Notes: a model not told the origin generated them from the sequence alone. DNA of 64,000 nt from Meishania sp964351985 (GCA_964351985.1 CAYGPR010000003.1:1-64000), one strand, 5' to 3'. Counted from the stretch's first letter, positions 44,855 through 54,331 are shown. Translations and numbers: made by a program.

Positions 44855-45649
44855 TTAACGCGCCATTCTAACCAATTCCGCCACATAAACATATTTCATA
44901 TCCCTAGCCGCCATACCATCTTGCATCAACTTTGTTTTTGCGGGCGTTGCCCCTTGATTCCAGTCAATATTTTGATTTAACGCCTGCTCATATCCATCGA
45001 ACATGCTAACGGTCATGTGGGAGGCATACGTATCACTTCCTATGGGGCTCATAAACCTGATCAATCCCCAGCTGGTCTTCTCACCTGCATCGACCGCTTT
45101 TTGATGTAGGGCCTGAAAGACCTCTTTTTCAGCTTTTTCATAGGTGTCGTAATTCATGAGGTCTACCTTCATCATATCCATTTGTGCTACAGTTCCTAGA
45201 ACCATTTCCGCTGCTGAAGAACCCGTGGTTGTGGCAATTTCTTCGGCATATATTCGCACGGCCAAATCCCTAGTTTTGGATGAACTATTCAATTTGGTCA
45301 TCAGGTCGGCTTCACTCATATTTGGATAGGCGGCCTTGGCTCTATCCATAAGATTACTCCAACTACTACCATCCATCATTTTAACGGGATCGCTGTATAG
45401 CGAAACAGTCAGATACTGAAAATCTTGCATTTCGCCACCTGGCTTTAAGGTCCATAAGTCCCAACCCATGATATCTCCTGCTTTTACGCGTTGTTGCTGA
45501 ATTTTTTCCCAAAATTCCTCCGTTTCGTTATACGCCGTTTCTTGTTCATTATCCACTTTCATAAATTCGAAAACCAGATATAATTTTTCTTGTGAATTGG
45601 CCGCAATGCCAAATAGCATTAATGCGGCAAGTAGTACTACTTTTTTCAT
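44855..45649 (-). CDS. Exported protein, tandem alpha/beta-barrel-like (paralogue A)
   Basis: A 264-residue protein with signal peptide MKKVVLLAALMLFGIAANSQ. Two similar halves can be read, each starting with a beta strand and a long helix (KLYLVFEFMKV..., KVDLMNYDTYEKAEKEVF) and each ending in a strand such as YLTVSLYSDP or MTVSMFDGY. This resembles ferredoxin-like dimeric barrels (antibiotic monooxygenase/EthD type) fused in tandem. Size and layout match the exported proteins at 49310 and 54332 on the other side of the kinase. Located 221 bases beyond the LytTR regulator stop. Function unknown. Confidence 0.65.
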   Translation of the reverse strand: MKKVVLLAALMLFGIAANSQEKLYLVFEFMKVDNEQETAYNETEEFWEKIQQQRVKAGDIMGWDLWTLKPGGEMQDFQYLTVSLYSDPVKMMDGSSWSNLMDRAKAAYPNMSEADLMTKLNSSSKTRDLAVRIYAEEIATTTGSSAAEMVLGTVAQMDMMKVDLMNYDTYEKAEKEVFQALHQKAVDAGEKTSWGLIRFMSPIGSDTYASHMTVSMFDGYEQALNQNIDWNQGATPAKTKLMQDGMAARDMKYVYVAELVRMAR

Positions 45650-45824
45650 GTTTTTATAGTTTATTGGTTAGTAGAATTCGCTTGGGCTATGTACATGGAC
45701 AATTTATCCATAGCCCAAATTCGAATTCCGAAATATGGTTCCCCCCGAACCATGTATAATGGTACCCCTTTTTGTCCAAGAAAAAATTGAAAACGGGACG
45801 AACAGATGCTTTAACTGTCCCAAA

Positions 45825-45842
45825 CGATAGTTTAAACTATCG
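45825..45842. repeat. Perfect 18-bp palindrome after the LytTR gene
   Basis: CGATAGTTTAAACTATCG is a perfect palindrome without loop, 29 bases past the regulator stop. It may be a weak terminator (minus strand followed by TTTGGG) or a DNA-binding site. It lies in the 221-base spacer before the exported paralogue A. Confidence 0.5.
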
Positions 45843-45870
45843 GAGATTATTTTTTACGAATCGCATTCTA

Positions 45871-46602
45871 TTAAATGGTATGTATACGATTCAACAACAA
45901 TTCTTTATGCGATTTTCCAATGGGGATTGCCCTTCGCCCGATCTCTAGATGACCGTCTGCCAATACATCGAGTTTTGAGATATTGATAATAAATGACCTG
46001 TGCACTCGGACAAAAGTCGATTTAGGTAGTTTTTCTTCCATGGTCTTTAGGGTACTCGTAAGCACATGATTGGTATTATCGGTAATCAAAGTGCAATAGT
46101 TACGATCTGCCTCGATATAGAGAATATCTTCCAGCAGTAATTTTTCCATCCTTCCGTTATGGCGGACAAAAATCCGGTCTTTCAGTACTTCGATGTCATG
46201 AATGTGTTCTTTAGGTTCTTTTTTATCCTTTATTTTCTCGACGACCAAGGCAATTGTACGCTGCAAATCGATTCTATTGAAAGGTTTTGAAATAAAGGCA
46301 TACGGGTGGGTTTCCTTGGCCTTCGAAAAAGTGGCCTCATCACTATTGGCCGTCAAATAGACTATGGGGAAATCATGTCTTTTTTGCAGGGTCGAAACCG
46401 TCTCGATGCCGTTCAAGTCTCCCTTTAGATTAATATCCATGAGCATGAGATCGGGCGGATTGTCCATAGCCTGGGTTATGGCATCTTCCCCCCGAGAAGC
46501 AATTCCCGTGATTTCGTACCCAAGATTGGATAATTGAAGCGAAAGGTTCGCCGCGATGATCATATCATCTTCAACAATCAATATTCGTGTCGGATCACTC
46601 AT
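45871..46602 (-). CDS. LytTR-family response regulator of TPR kinase
   Basis: A 243-residue regulator. The receiver has EDD, phospho-acceptor Asp56 (DLMLMDINLKGD), and the T/K switch residues (VYLTANSDEATF, AFISKPFN). The LytTR DNA-binding half (from ~145) includes HNGRMEKLLLEDILYIEADRNYCTL and FVRVHRSFIINISKLD. Its ATG directly abuts the stop of the TPR histidine kinase with no spacer, so they are a two-component pair. Likely controls the divergent SnoaL-rich cluster or the downstream exported gene (inference). Confidence 0.93.
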   Translation of the reverse strand: MSDPTRILIVEDDMIIAANLSLQLSNLGYEITGIASRGEDAITQAMDNPPDLMLMDINLKGDLNGIETVSTLQKRHDFPIVYLTANSDEATFSKAKETHPYAFISKPFNRIDLQRTIALVVEKIKDKKEPKEHIHDIEVLKDRIFVRHNGRMEKLLLEDILYIEADRNYCTLITDNTNHVLTSTLKTMEEKLPKSTFVRVHRSFIINISKLDVLADGHLEIGRRAIPIGKSHKELLLNRIHTI

Positions 46603-48564
46603 TTATGCGGCTTTATGTAATTGGAATTCAAAATACACAGCGGTTCCGTTCTCTACGGTCAACTTCATTTTACCATCCAATTGTTTGGTCAACAACGCGA
46701 TAAGTTGAGTTCCGAATCCCGTTCCTTCAGACTCCCTTCCTGTCAGTGTTCCAATACCGTCATCCGATACTTTAAGATGTAGCATTGCGCCGGTTCTCTC
46801 AAGGTTTATTTCAATCTTTCCAGAAATGTCATTAGGAAAAGCATATTTCATGGAATTCGTCAATAATTCATTGACTATAAGACCTATAGGTATGGCCATA
46901 TCAACATCAAGTTCAATTGAATTCATACTACAAACAAGTGTCACACGCCTTTGGGCGTCGTAGGAATGGATGATATAATCACCCAAATTCTGGAAGTAAT
47001 CCTTCATTTCGATATTCGCCAAGCTCTCTCCTTGATAAAGTTTCTGATGGATCATACTCATGCTCTGCACCCGCTGTTGGCTTTTCTGCATGGCCTCGCT
47101 AATTCCCGGGTCGTCAATTTGAGCGGATTGTAAGGATAACAAACTTGAAACGATTTCGAGATTGTTCTTCACACGATGGTGTATTTCTTTTAACAAAAAC
47201 TCCTTTTCGGTGTTTTGCTTTCGTAAAATCGTATTGATCTTAAACTTGTTCTGCATCGCCTTGATGGCTAAAAACAGTAACAAGAAAAGCAAAATGGCAA
47301 TGATGATGATCAGGGTCTGGCGGGCTTGCTGTTTTTTTATCTTGGTCTCTTGCAACAAAATGGTGCTTTCCTTTTGGGCGACATCGAATTCGGTTTGGAG
47401 CTTAGAAATACGCTGATCGGCCTCAGCTGTAAAAACCAGGTTCTTCAAGGCTTCGTATTCTCGAAAAGCGTTATAGGCTTCTTTATAATTTTTATTTCCG
47501 GCATACGCTTTCCCTAGGGCCTCGTATGCCTGGCTCAAATAAAAGGCGTCCCCGAAATCTTGGGTGGCCACCTCGATACATTTCTGCAAGCTTTCAATGG
47601 CCGATTTATATTTGCCTTGTAGATGCTGTAATTTTCCAACGGAAAGCCATGAACGCATGACCATAAAATTGTTTTCGAGCAAATCGGCATATTTCACTGC
47701 ATTTATTCCTGCCTCTTCGGCCTTTTCGAAATCCTTCAAATACGAATAAAGATCGACCAAAGAAATATAAACATCACTAAGATTATTATAGAATCCATAG
47801 CGTTCGCCGATTACAAGGGAATGTTTGAAGTACTTCAGCGCATTTTCGTATTCCCCTAAAGCCATATAGTTATTACCCACGACGTACAAGGTGAAATCGT
47901 AGTCGAGATTGATAATATTACGTTTCTCGAAGATTTCTAGTGATTTGAGTCCGTATTTCAGTCCGGTTTCGAATTTGGATTGTTTCCAGAACAGGTTGCT
48001 CAAATCGCTATAGGCCAAGGCAATCGCTTTTTCGTCATTTCGTTTTATTCCTTGATCCAAGGTCTCCAGGGCATAATCGGCGGCTTTGTCCAATTGACCG
48101 CGACGTTCGTAGATATAGCCCATTTGCGTGTTCAGGAAGAGACGGTCGGTATCCGTTACTTTGCCATAGGCTTGTTCAAGGGTAGTTTGGGCGTCGTTCA
48201 ATTTTTCCATCCGTAAAAGAATGGCAGCCTGGGTAATCTGAAACCTTCCCTCCCATAATGTGTCCTTTTTGACGGAGGTCATTTGAAGTCCCTCTTGGGT
48301 AAATTGCATCGCCTTGACCAAATTACGGGTATGCCAGTAATAGGCCAGATCATTGAGGATAGAAAATTTAAGGGTGTCAGGTTCTGCCCGCAAATAGGCA
48401 TCTTCCAAAACTTTCAAATAAGAGGTACCAAAATTATCGGTGTCGACAAAGACCTTTTTGTAAGGGGTTTCGCTTTTAAAATCGATAATCTGGGCAAAAA
48501 TAAGACCGCAATTCAGTTGAGAAATGATTAAAAGGCAAACAGCTTTTAAGAAAAAGCGTCTCAT
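46603..48564 (-). CDS. TPR sensor histidine kinase (HisKA_2/HWE-like)
   Basis: A 653-residue kinase with a signal peptide and a periplasmic array of TPR repeats (about 60-390), for example AADYALETLDQ, ENALKYFKHSLVIGERYG, KSAIESLQKCIEVA. A TM helix lies at about 415-437, and a short coiled coil leads to the DHp box LLKEIHHRVKNNLEIVSSLL (His462/463), the HisKA_2 class. The ATPase has IGLIVNELLTNSMKYAF (N-box), SDDGIG and GTGFGTQLI. The regulator gene follows without a gap. Divergent from the SnoaL cluster across 193 bases. Confidence 0.92.
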   Translation of the reverse strand: MRRFFLKAVCLLIISQLNCGLIFAQIIDFKSETPYKKVFVDTDNFGTSYLKVLEDAYLRAEPDTLKFSILNDLAYYWHTRNLVKAMQFTQEGLQMTSVKKDTLWEGRFQITQAAILLRMEKLNDAQTTLEQAYGKVTDTDRLFLNTQMGYIYERRGQLDKAADYALETLDQGIKRNDEKAIALAYSDLSNLFWKQSKFETGLKYGLKSLEIFEKRNIINLDYDFTLYVVGNNYMALGEYENALKYFKHSLVIGERYGFYNNLSDVYISLVDLYSYLKDFEKAEEAGINAVKYADLLENNFMVMRSWLSVGKLQHLQGKYKSAIESLQKCIEVATQDFGDAFYLSQAYEALGKAYAGNKNYKEAYNAFREYEALKNLVFTAEADQRISKLQTEFDVAQKESTILLQETKIKKQQARQTLIIIIAILLFLLLFLAIKAMQNKFKINTILRKQNTEKEFLLKEIHHRVKNNLEIVSSLLSLQSAQIDDPGISEAMQKSQQRVQSMSMIHQKLYQGESLANIEMKDYFQNLGDYIIHSYDAQRRVTLVCSMNSIELDVDMAIPIGLIVNELLTNSMKYAFPNDISGKIEINLERTGAMLHLKVSDDGIGTLTGRESEGTGFGTQLIALLTKQLDGKMKLTVENGTAVYFEFQLHKAA

Positions 48565-48757
48565 TGTTCCGTTTGGTTGTCGGTGGGGGGAACGGATTTT
48601 ATTAAATATACAACATTTTGCCTATATATAGTTAGAAAAATAAAAATAGGTCTTCGGACAGTAAATCTAGCTGTTCGTCCGTGTTCGGTTTTATACTAGA
48701 AGGATTCTTCTTTTTTTGGTACTACCTCAATAATAACAACCAGTAAATCGGAAAATT

Positions 48758-49279
48758 ATGAAAAAAGCAAAAAGTATCCTGTTTTTGGCATCAATGATGC
48801 TGACCCTTTTCGTTTCCAAAGCACAAGAGTCCACCGTAACCTTGGAATTCGACAATGCCACAACGGCCAGTGAAATCGTGCAAAAATACGTAAAGGCACT
48901 TCAAAACGGCGATGTAGCCACCATGAGCGCACAACTTGCCAAGAATGCAATGGTTTATGGACTTGGAGGAGGTCTGGATTCCCTGAACGTTACACAACAT
49001 ACCGAGTACTTCACGAACAGTATGGCGACCTATTCCCATAAAACTACCCAAGACCTCTATTTGCCAGTTAAAGTCGAGAACAACTGGAATGAAGGCGAAT
49101 GGGTCTTGGCTTGGGGCACCAATACTGTGACCAACAAGAAAACTGGAAAAAAAATTCCAATTCCCTACCACACGGTAAACCTTGTACAAAATGGCAAGAT
49201 TATCATGATGCGCTACTTCTACGATATGTTGAATATTTTGGAAGCGCAAGGTTTTGCCATAACCCCTCCATCAGAATAA
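48758..49279 (+). CDS. Exported SnoaL/NTF2-like protein
   Basis: A 173-residue protein with a signal peptide (KSILFLASMMLTLFVSKAQ) and a single NTF2-like cone fold. It shows VQKYVKALQNGDVATMSAQL, strands with WNEGEWVLAWGTNTVTNKKTGKKI, and YHTVNLVQNGKIIMMRYFYD. SnoaL relatives include polyketide cyclases and ketosteroid isomerases, but most exported members are uncharacterised. First gene of the plus-strand cluster, divergent from the TPR kinase. Confidence 0.8.
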   Translation: MKKAKSILFLASMMLTLFVSKAQESTVTLEFDNATTASEIVQKYVKALQNGDVATMSAQLAKNAMVYGLGGGLDSLNVTQHTEYFTNSMATYSHKTTQDLYLPVKVENNWNEGEWVLAWGTNTVTNKKTGKKIPIPYHTVNLVQNGKIIMMRYFYDMLNILEAQGFAITPPSE

Positions 49280-49309
49280 TTCTAATAAAAATACTAAAAC
49301 CGAGAAATC

Positions 49310-50077
49310 ATGAAAACACGAAAAACAAAATTTGTACTGGTAACAATTGCATTAATAATGACTGTGAGCCTTTTCGCTCAAGAAAAAAAAACAAAGGCCT
49401 ATTGGGTTCATGAAGATGTCGTAAAACCTGCAATGGTTACCTCATACGAAAAAGTCTGTAAGGACCTGACTTCCAACTTGAAAAAGCATAACATTCAAGG
49501 AGCGGGAATGATCGTTACAAATACGGTAGACCACCGATACTTGTGGGTAAGTCCTATAGCATCCATGGCCGATATCAACTATGATGCTTTCAGAACATTA
49601 TCTGAAAAAATGGGAGCCAGTGCCATGGACGCCTTGTTCGATGAAATGGACAAGAGTTATGACACGGAACATGACTATGTCATTCACCTAGACGAAGAAC
49701 TGAGTTATATGCCCGGTGGCATTACACAAACGCCCGAAGGGCAAGACTACCGAAAATTTCACTATTTCCGATATACCCCTGCCAATGAAGATATGGTTAG
49801 AAAGAAGGCATTGGCTATCAAAAAACTTTTCGAGAGCAAGGGATCTAAAGTACATTATCGAACCTATAAAAGCGGTTTTGGTACACGTGGTGCATTTTAT
49901 ATGGTGGCTATTGCAGCTAAAGATGCCGTTGAATACGCTTCTAAAATAGCAGAGAACAATCAACTTTTGGGTGAAGAATGGGCCAATATATACGGTGATT
50001 TTCGTGCTAGCCTTTCGGAGTATGAAATGGTCGAAGGTCAAATGCGACCTGATATGGCATATTCGCCCTCAAACTAA
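49310..50077 (+). CDS. Exported protein, tandem alpha/beta-barrel-like (paralogue B)
   Basis: A 255-residue protein with signal KFVLVTIALIMTVSLFAQ. It has two halves with beta-helix-beta layout (AYWVHEDVVKPAMVTSYEKV..., HYFRYTPANEDMVRKKALAI...) and a C-terminal EYEMVEGQMRPDM. Size and architecture match the exported proteins at 44855 and 54332. 30 bases after the SnoaL gene, so co-transcribed. The fold is inferred from pattern; no known family was recognised with confidence. Confidence 0.65.
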   Translation: MKTRKTKFVLVTIALIMTVSLFAQEKKTKAYWVHEDVVKPAMVTSYEKVCKDLTSNLKKHNIQGAGMIVTNTVDHRYLWVSPIASMADINYDAFRTLSEKMGASAMDALFDEMDKSYDTEHDYVIHLDEELSYMPGGITQTPEGQDYRKFHYFRYTPANEDMVRKKALAIKKLFESKGSKVHYRTYKSGFGTRGAFYMVAIAAKDAVEYASKIAENNQLLGEEWANIYGDFRASLSEYEMVEGQMRPDMAYSPSN

Positions 50078-50138
50078 TTTTTAAGACTACGAAGATGAAC
50101 TTCGGTGTCTTTTTATACCCAACTTAAAACACAAAATA

Positions 50139-51056
50139 ATGAAACAAGTAATTCTATTGGCAATGAACATCACATTGTTCGTCGCTTGTAACCAAAAGGA
50201 ACGTTACACCCAGAACTCCCCTGAAATCGATACTTTCAAATCTGTCATTCAAAGTTATAATGATCAAGATTGGGGGGGTATGACGGTGCATTATGCCGAT
50301 ACGGCAAAAACATTCAACAATAGTTCAGGCATGGGTCTTTCATTGGATGAAATGGTGGACTACCATAAACAGAGCTCGACCAACCTTTCAAGTCGCGGGT
50401 TTTTGGATAAAGATTTAGAATATGAAATGGTAGTGACCGACAAAGGTGATACCTGGGTCAACTTTTGGGGCGATTGGGAAGGAACACTAAAAGCCAACGG
50501 TAAGAAAATCAAGATTCCCATTCATTTGACCGCGCAATTTAAAGATGGCAAAATTGTCCGGTCCAGTGGCCATTGGGACAATGCCCCAATGGTTCTGGCT
50601 TTACAAGAAATCGAGACAAAGAACGCTTTGTCCACTGACGAAAAAGCGATACGAAATTCCATTGACAAGATAACCAAAGCTTGGAATGCGAATGATATGG
50701 AGATGATGTCTTCTGTTCTGATGGAAAACTTCGTTCGGACTGAAAATGGTACTACCATTGCGAAAAACCCGAAGGAGTACGCCGGTTTTATGAATATCTA
50801 TCACGGAGCGTTTCCCGACTTTAAGGTTACCATTGACAAAACGGTCATTGATGGAAATACGGCTTATCTAAACTGGAATTGTACAGGCACCAACATAGGA
50901 AATTTTTTAGAAAACGATCCTACCGGGAAAAAAATTAAGACCCATGGTTTTAGCGCCTGGACCTTCGATACTGACGGAAAAGCCATTCAGGAAGATGCTT
51001 TCTATGACAATTTGGTGGTCTTCAATCAATTGGGTCTTGCACCGCCAAAACAATAA
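50139..51056 (+). CDS. Lipoprotein with two SnoaL/ester-cyclase-like domains
   Basis: A 305-residue lipoprotein (FVACNQ, Cys17) with two NTF2-like domains. Domain 1 (about 25-150) has VIQSYNDQDWGGMTVHYADT and IHLTAQFKDGKIVRSSGHWD. Domain 2 (about 165-300) has ITKAWNANDMEMMSSVLMEN, FMNIYHGAFPDFKVTIDK and FSAWTFDTDGKAIQEDAFYD, the SnoaL/ester-cyclase pattern. A tandem SnoaL lipoprotein is uncommon. It is the third gene of the cluster and likely sits in the periplasm or outer membrane. Confidence 0.8.
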   Translation: MKQVILLAMNITLFVACNQKERYTQNSPEIDTFKSVIQSYNDQDWGGMTVHYADTAKTFNNSSGMGLSLDEMVDYHKQSSTNLSSRGFLDKDLEYEMVVTDKGDTWVNFWGDWEGTLKANGKKIKIPIHLTAQFKDGKIVRSSGHWDNAPMVLALQEIETKNALSTDEKAIRNSIDKITKAWNANDMEMMSSVLMENFVRTENGTTIAKNPKEYAGFMNIYHGAFPDFKVTIDKTVIDGNTAYLNWNCTGTNIGNFLENDPTGKKIKTHGFSAWTFDTDGKAIQEDAFYDNLVVFNQLGLAPPKQ

Positions 51057-51157
51057 ATCTGAACCAAACCCAACTAGGCAAACCAAAAGTTATTTCGGGG
51101 GAAATATGATTGGACCTCTGTTGGGTTTATTAAATATTATTTAAAAAAACATATCAA

Positions 51158-51550
51158 ATGAAAACAATTATTGAAAACATGTACAATGCCTTTGCCGAAG
51201 GCAATATCCCTTCTGTTCTTGCGAGTATGGATGACAATATTATCTGGAACGAGGCTGAAGGAAACTCCTTGGCCGATGGCAACCCTTACAAGGGACCAGA
51301 TGCAGTATTAAATGGGGTTTTTGCCCGACTTGGTGCCCAGTGGGAAAATTTTACGCTTGTCGACATAAAACTACACGAAATGGCCAACCATCAAGTATTG
51401 GCTACCCTAAGGTATCACGGCAAAAACATAAAAACAGGCACTTCAATAAATGCCCAAGCCGCTCATCATTGGACGCTTAAAGACGGCAAAGTAATCGGTT
51501 TTCAACAGTATGTCGATACCAAACAATTGGCTGAAGCGGAGAACAAATAA
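51158..51550 (+). CDS. Cytoplasmic SnoaL/NTF2-like protein
   Basis: A 130-residue single-domain SnoaL protein without signal peptide: MYNAFAEGNIPSVLASMDDN, a KGPDAV turn, VLATLRYHGKNIKTGTSI, and AAHHWTLKDGKVIGFQQYVD near the end. It matches the limonene-epoxide-hydrolase/SnoaL family common in Bacteroidota. A decayed second copy of its 3' end lies at 52939-53040. It precedes the methyltransferase gene by 25 bases. Confidence 0.85.
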   Translation: MKTIIENMYNAFAEGNIPSVLASMDDNIIWNEAEGNSLADGNPYKGPDAVLNGVFARLGAQWENFTLVDIKLHEMANHQVLATLRYHGKNIKTGTSINAQAAHHWTLKDGKVIGFQQYVDTKQLAEAENK

Positions 51551-51575
51551 ATCGAAAAAAAACAAGAAAGCTACC

Positions 51576-52859
51576 ATGGAAACAACTAAAATGAGCACGA
51601 AAAAATTCGTAGAAGATCTGAATGGGCGTTTTTTTAATGGAGAATTGTCACAACAATTCCAAGATAAACTATCGCACCTACCTGTCGGTAGACCCGATGT
51701 CTTTGCCTTTGTGGAAAGAATGTTCGGATTTATGCATAGTTCAGGTATGCCGGCAAAAGATGTCTCTGTTGTCCATGGGGAAATACTGGGGACACTTCTG
51801 GCTCGCATACTGCCAGGTGCTTGGGACGGCAGGGTTCCTCCCATAACCGTTCAGGGCCGACACGCCATAATCGATCAATATATCGCAACCAACCCCTGGA
51901 TCACATCAGGCAATAAGTCAATGTTGGATATTGGTTGCGGATTCCCGCCTTACACCACGATCGAAACGGCGAACTATTTTCCGGAATGGAGCATTACAGG
52001 CGTTGATCCCTCATTGCCCGTTTACCTCATATATGATGCGGAGGAAAACTATGCTACATTAAACGAAAGCAAATCGACTGTTTACTTCCAACCAGCAATA
52101 CCTTCCATCGAAAACTGGAATACCCTTTTAAACGATTCGGCAGCAACGAAAAGTCGCTTTGAGAATTTATTGGATGGGCTACTCGAGAAACCAAACAATG
52201 AAGGCTATCCCAAATTGGAGATCGATCCGATTAAGAAATATGAGACCGATAGGCTTTCATTTAAAAAAGGTGGAATCGGACAAATAGACATCGGGTCGAA
52301 AGATGTCATTCGATGTTTTAACGTGCTGTTTTACTTTAAAGATACCTTCTATGGTAACGCATTGCAATGGTTTGCCGAAAATACCAATGATGGGGCAATT
52401 GTCTTGATCGGGGCCAATTGGGCTGAATAAACAGAATGCTATTATAATGTATATCAAAAAAACGGCGACCAACTTCTAAATAAAGAGTTCGCCTTTAGCT
52501 TGGATACTATTTGCCCAATAGGGATTGTTACGTGGTATGCAAATTATGGTGATGACCGACATAAGGCAGAACTGGTCAAGTACATAGGTATGCTTCGAAA
52601 GGACAGTTTATTTATGGAAGCTTTTTATGATTTTCATGATGCCCAGAGAATGAAATATGGAATATGCCCAAGAAACGAGCAAGGGTATTACGGAGTGGTA
52701 GATCCTTCAATACAGCCCCAAGATCTATGGATGCTAGCGCGTAAAATGCTCGATGAATTAAATGACTCGGGCCTCAATCAGAAAGCGGTCGATGTACTAA
52801 ATGCTGCAGGAATGAAAGCAAGGGTAAATGAGGTTGGCCATGTTGCCGTAGAACCATAG
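51576..52859 (+). pseudogene. SAM-dependent methyltransferase interrupted by one in-frame TAA
   Basis: ATG 51576 opens a class I methyltransferase with SAM motif MLDIGCGFPPYTTIETA. The frame stops at TAA 52428-52430 (GANWAE*). The same frame is then open for another 142 codons and continues sensibly (TECYYNVYQKNGDQLLNKEF, then SLDTICPIGIVTWYANYG) to TAG 52857-52859, inside an octamer repeat. One C-to-T change (CAA to TAA) would explain it. Either it is a nonsense pseudogene, or the 285-residue front piece alone functions. A fresh start near 52500 (TTG) could also make the tail separately. Undamaged it would have about 427 residues. Confidence 0.82.
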
Positions 52860-52884
52860 AACCATAGAACCATAGAACCATAGA
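52850..52884. repeat. Tandem octamer repeat AGAACCAT x4
   Basis: Four exact copies of AGAACCAT from 52850 to 52881, then a partial AGAA. The methyltransferase stop codon is inside the first copies. The unit length is not a multiple of three, but every frame meets a TAG within three copies, so copy-number change would barely alter the protein end. Confidence 0.9.
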
Positions 52885-52938
52885 AAATATGTATTGCCCT
52901 ATTTGGAGAGCCCGGAACCCTATGAATAATGAGCTTTT

Positions 52939-53040
52939 ATGGCCGATTGAGATAAAAAAAGAATTTCTTTTCAGCAATATGTTGATACCAAGCAGTTAGC
53001 GGAAGCGGAGAATGAATACAGTGTCATATTAAAAAAATAA
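52939..53040 (+). pseudogene. Remnant of a duplicated SnoaL gene (3' end)
   Basis: The frame reads DKKRISFQQYVDTKQLAEAE, then NEYSVILKK and a stop at 53038-53040. FQQYVDTKQLAEAEN is identical to the end of the intact SnoaL gene at 51158, with synonymous DNA differences. An in-frame TGA at 52948-52950 and no homologous 5' part show decay. It is evidence of an ancestral SnoaL duplication flanking the methyltransferase. Confidence 0.8.
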
Positions 53041-53100
53041 AAATAGTACGGAGAAGCTGAAAACCGATTAGAGTAGGCTAATAGAACAACTAGTAAAATC

Positions 53101-53370
53101 ATGAAAAATACAGTAGTTACGCGGCATAAAGTAGGGGATTTTAATATTTGGATCAAAGGTCATCAGGACAGACTTGATGTATTTGGCCCTGCAATAAAGG
53201 ATATTAAAACATTTCAAGATGCAGACGACCCCAATTCGGTAGTTCTGCTAATGGAAGTAACCGATATGGATAAGTTCAAGGCAATACTAAATGATCCATC
53301 CACCGAGATTTTGAAAAAGAAACATACAGTATTGGAACCCATAACGGTTTCAATGCAGGTACATCCTTAA
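53101..53370 (+). CDS. Small dimeric-barrel-like cytoplasmic protein
   Basis: An 89-residue protein without signal. Strand-helix-strand order (DFNIWIKGHQDRLDVFGPAI, SVVLLMEVTDMDKFKAILND, HTVLEPITVSMQV) fits a ferredoxin-like dimeric alpha/beta barrel of the antibiotic-monooxygenase or DUF3764 type. No metal or catalytic motif. 55 bases before the SDR gene in the same cluster. Related in fold, not clearly in sequence, to the exported tandem proteins. Confidence 0.65.
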   Translation: MKNTVVTRHKVGDFNIWIKGHQDRLDVFGPAIKDIKTFQDADDPNSVVLLMEVTDMDKFKAILNDPSTEILKKKHTVLEPITVSMQVHP

Positions 53371-53425
53371 TTTTTAAGGTATGTAGATGATTAAATCAAC
53401 ACCAATTAAAAAGTAAAAAAACGAG

Positions 53426-54304
53426 ATGAAAACAGTACTAATCACAGGGACAAGTAAAGGCATTGGCCTTGAAACGGCACTTGGTTTCGGGCGTGCAGGA
53501 TATAAAGTATTCGCTACTATGCGGCATCCTGAGATGGCGCATGATTTTAAAGAAAGAATTGCCCAAGAATCTTTGTACATAACTATTTCTCAATTGGATG
53601 TTGACTCGACAGAATCGGTCAAGCAGTGTATAGAACCTATACTCGATGAAATCGGTACGCTCGACATACTTGTGAACAATGCAGGCATTGAACGACATGG
53701 TTCGGTCGAAGAATTAAACATGTCAGACTTTAAGGCCATTATGGAAACCAACTATTTTGGCGTACTGCGATGCGTTAAGGCCGTTTTGCCTCAAATGCGT
53801 AAAAATAAAAACGGCTGTATAATCAATATTGCTTCCGTTGCCGGCCATATCTCGAGTAGTCCGCTGGGCGGTTACGCCGCCAGCAAATTTGCCTTAGAAG
53901 CGGTGAGTGAGGCTTTGGCACAAGAAGTCAAGCCCTTTAATATTAGGGTAGCGATCGTAGAGCCCGGTATTATTAACACGCAGATGGCACAAAATATCAG
54001 TGTCGATGGTAATTCTATTTATCCGCATTCCAAACGGTTTGCCGGGCTGTTTGCTGCATCACTTGAAACCCCCACCCATCCTTCTTTAGTCGCCAATAAG
54101 ATTTTTGAGATTGCCGATGGTACGACCTGGCAGCTACGCCATCCTGTAGGGCCCGATGCAGCACCATTTTTGGAATGGCGTGCATCGATGACCGACGAAG
54201 AATGGGTCGACTGGAATTCCACCAATGACTCTGATTGGTACGAAGCGGTCGAAAACACATTTGGCTTGAATGCGAGACAAAACGAACAAGCTATAAAACA
54301 ATAG
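53426..54304 (+). CDS. Short-chain dehydrogenase/reductase
   Basis: A 292-residue classical SDR. The cofactor loop is TGTSKGIG (7-14), NNAG lies at 84-87, and the catalytic Ser137 (INIASVAG), Tyr150 and Lys154 (GYAASKFALEAV) are intact. The tail beyond 200 carries substrate-binding helices typical of the group with a PGIINT loop. Likely a ketoreductase of a small cytoplasmic substrate, consistent with the SnoaL and methyltransferase neighbours (tailoring-type set). Confidence 0.92.
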   Translation: MKTVLITGTSKGIGLETALGFGRAGYKVFATMRHPEMAHDFKERIAQESLYITISQLDVDSTESVKQCIEPILDEIGTLDILVNNAGIERHGSVEELNMSDFKAIMETNYFGVLRCVKAVLPQMRKNKNGCIINIASVAGHISSSPLGGYAASKFALEAVSEALAQEVKPFNIRVAIVEPGIINTQMAQNISVDGNSIYPHSKRFAGLFAASLETPTHPSLVANKIFEIADGTTWQLRHPVGPDAAPFLEWRASMTDEEWVDWNSTNDSDWYEAVENTFGLNARQNEQAIKQ

Positions 54305-54331
54305 AATAGTAACCAATTAAATATAGAACCA

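Noticed and set aside
52428..52430. Programmed readthrough or recoded TAA in the methyltransferase
   Set aside because: No recoding signal was visible, TAA is the normal stop for many neighbours, and a single C-to-T mutation is simpler.
52850..52884. CRISPR-like repeats
   Set aside because: Eight-base units without spacers; a simple tandem repeat.
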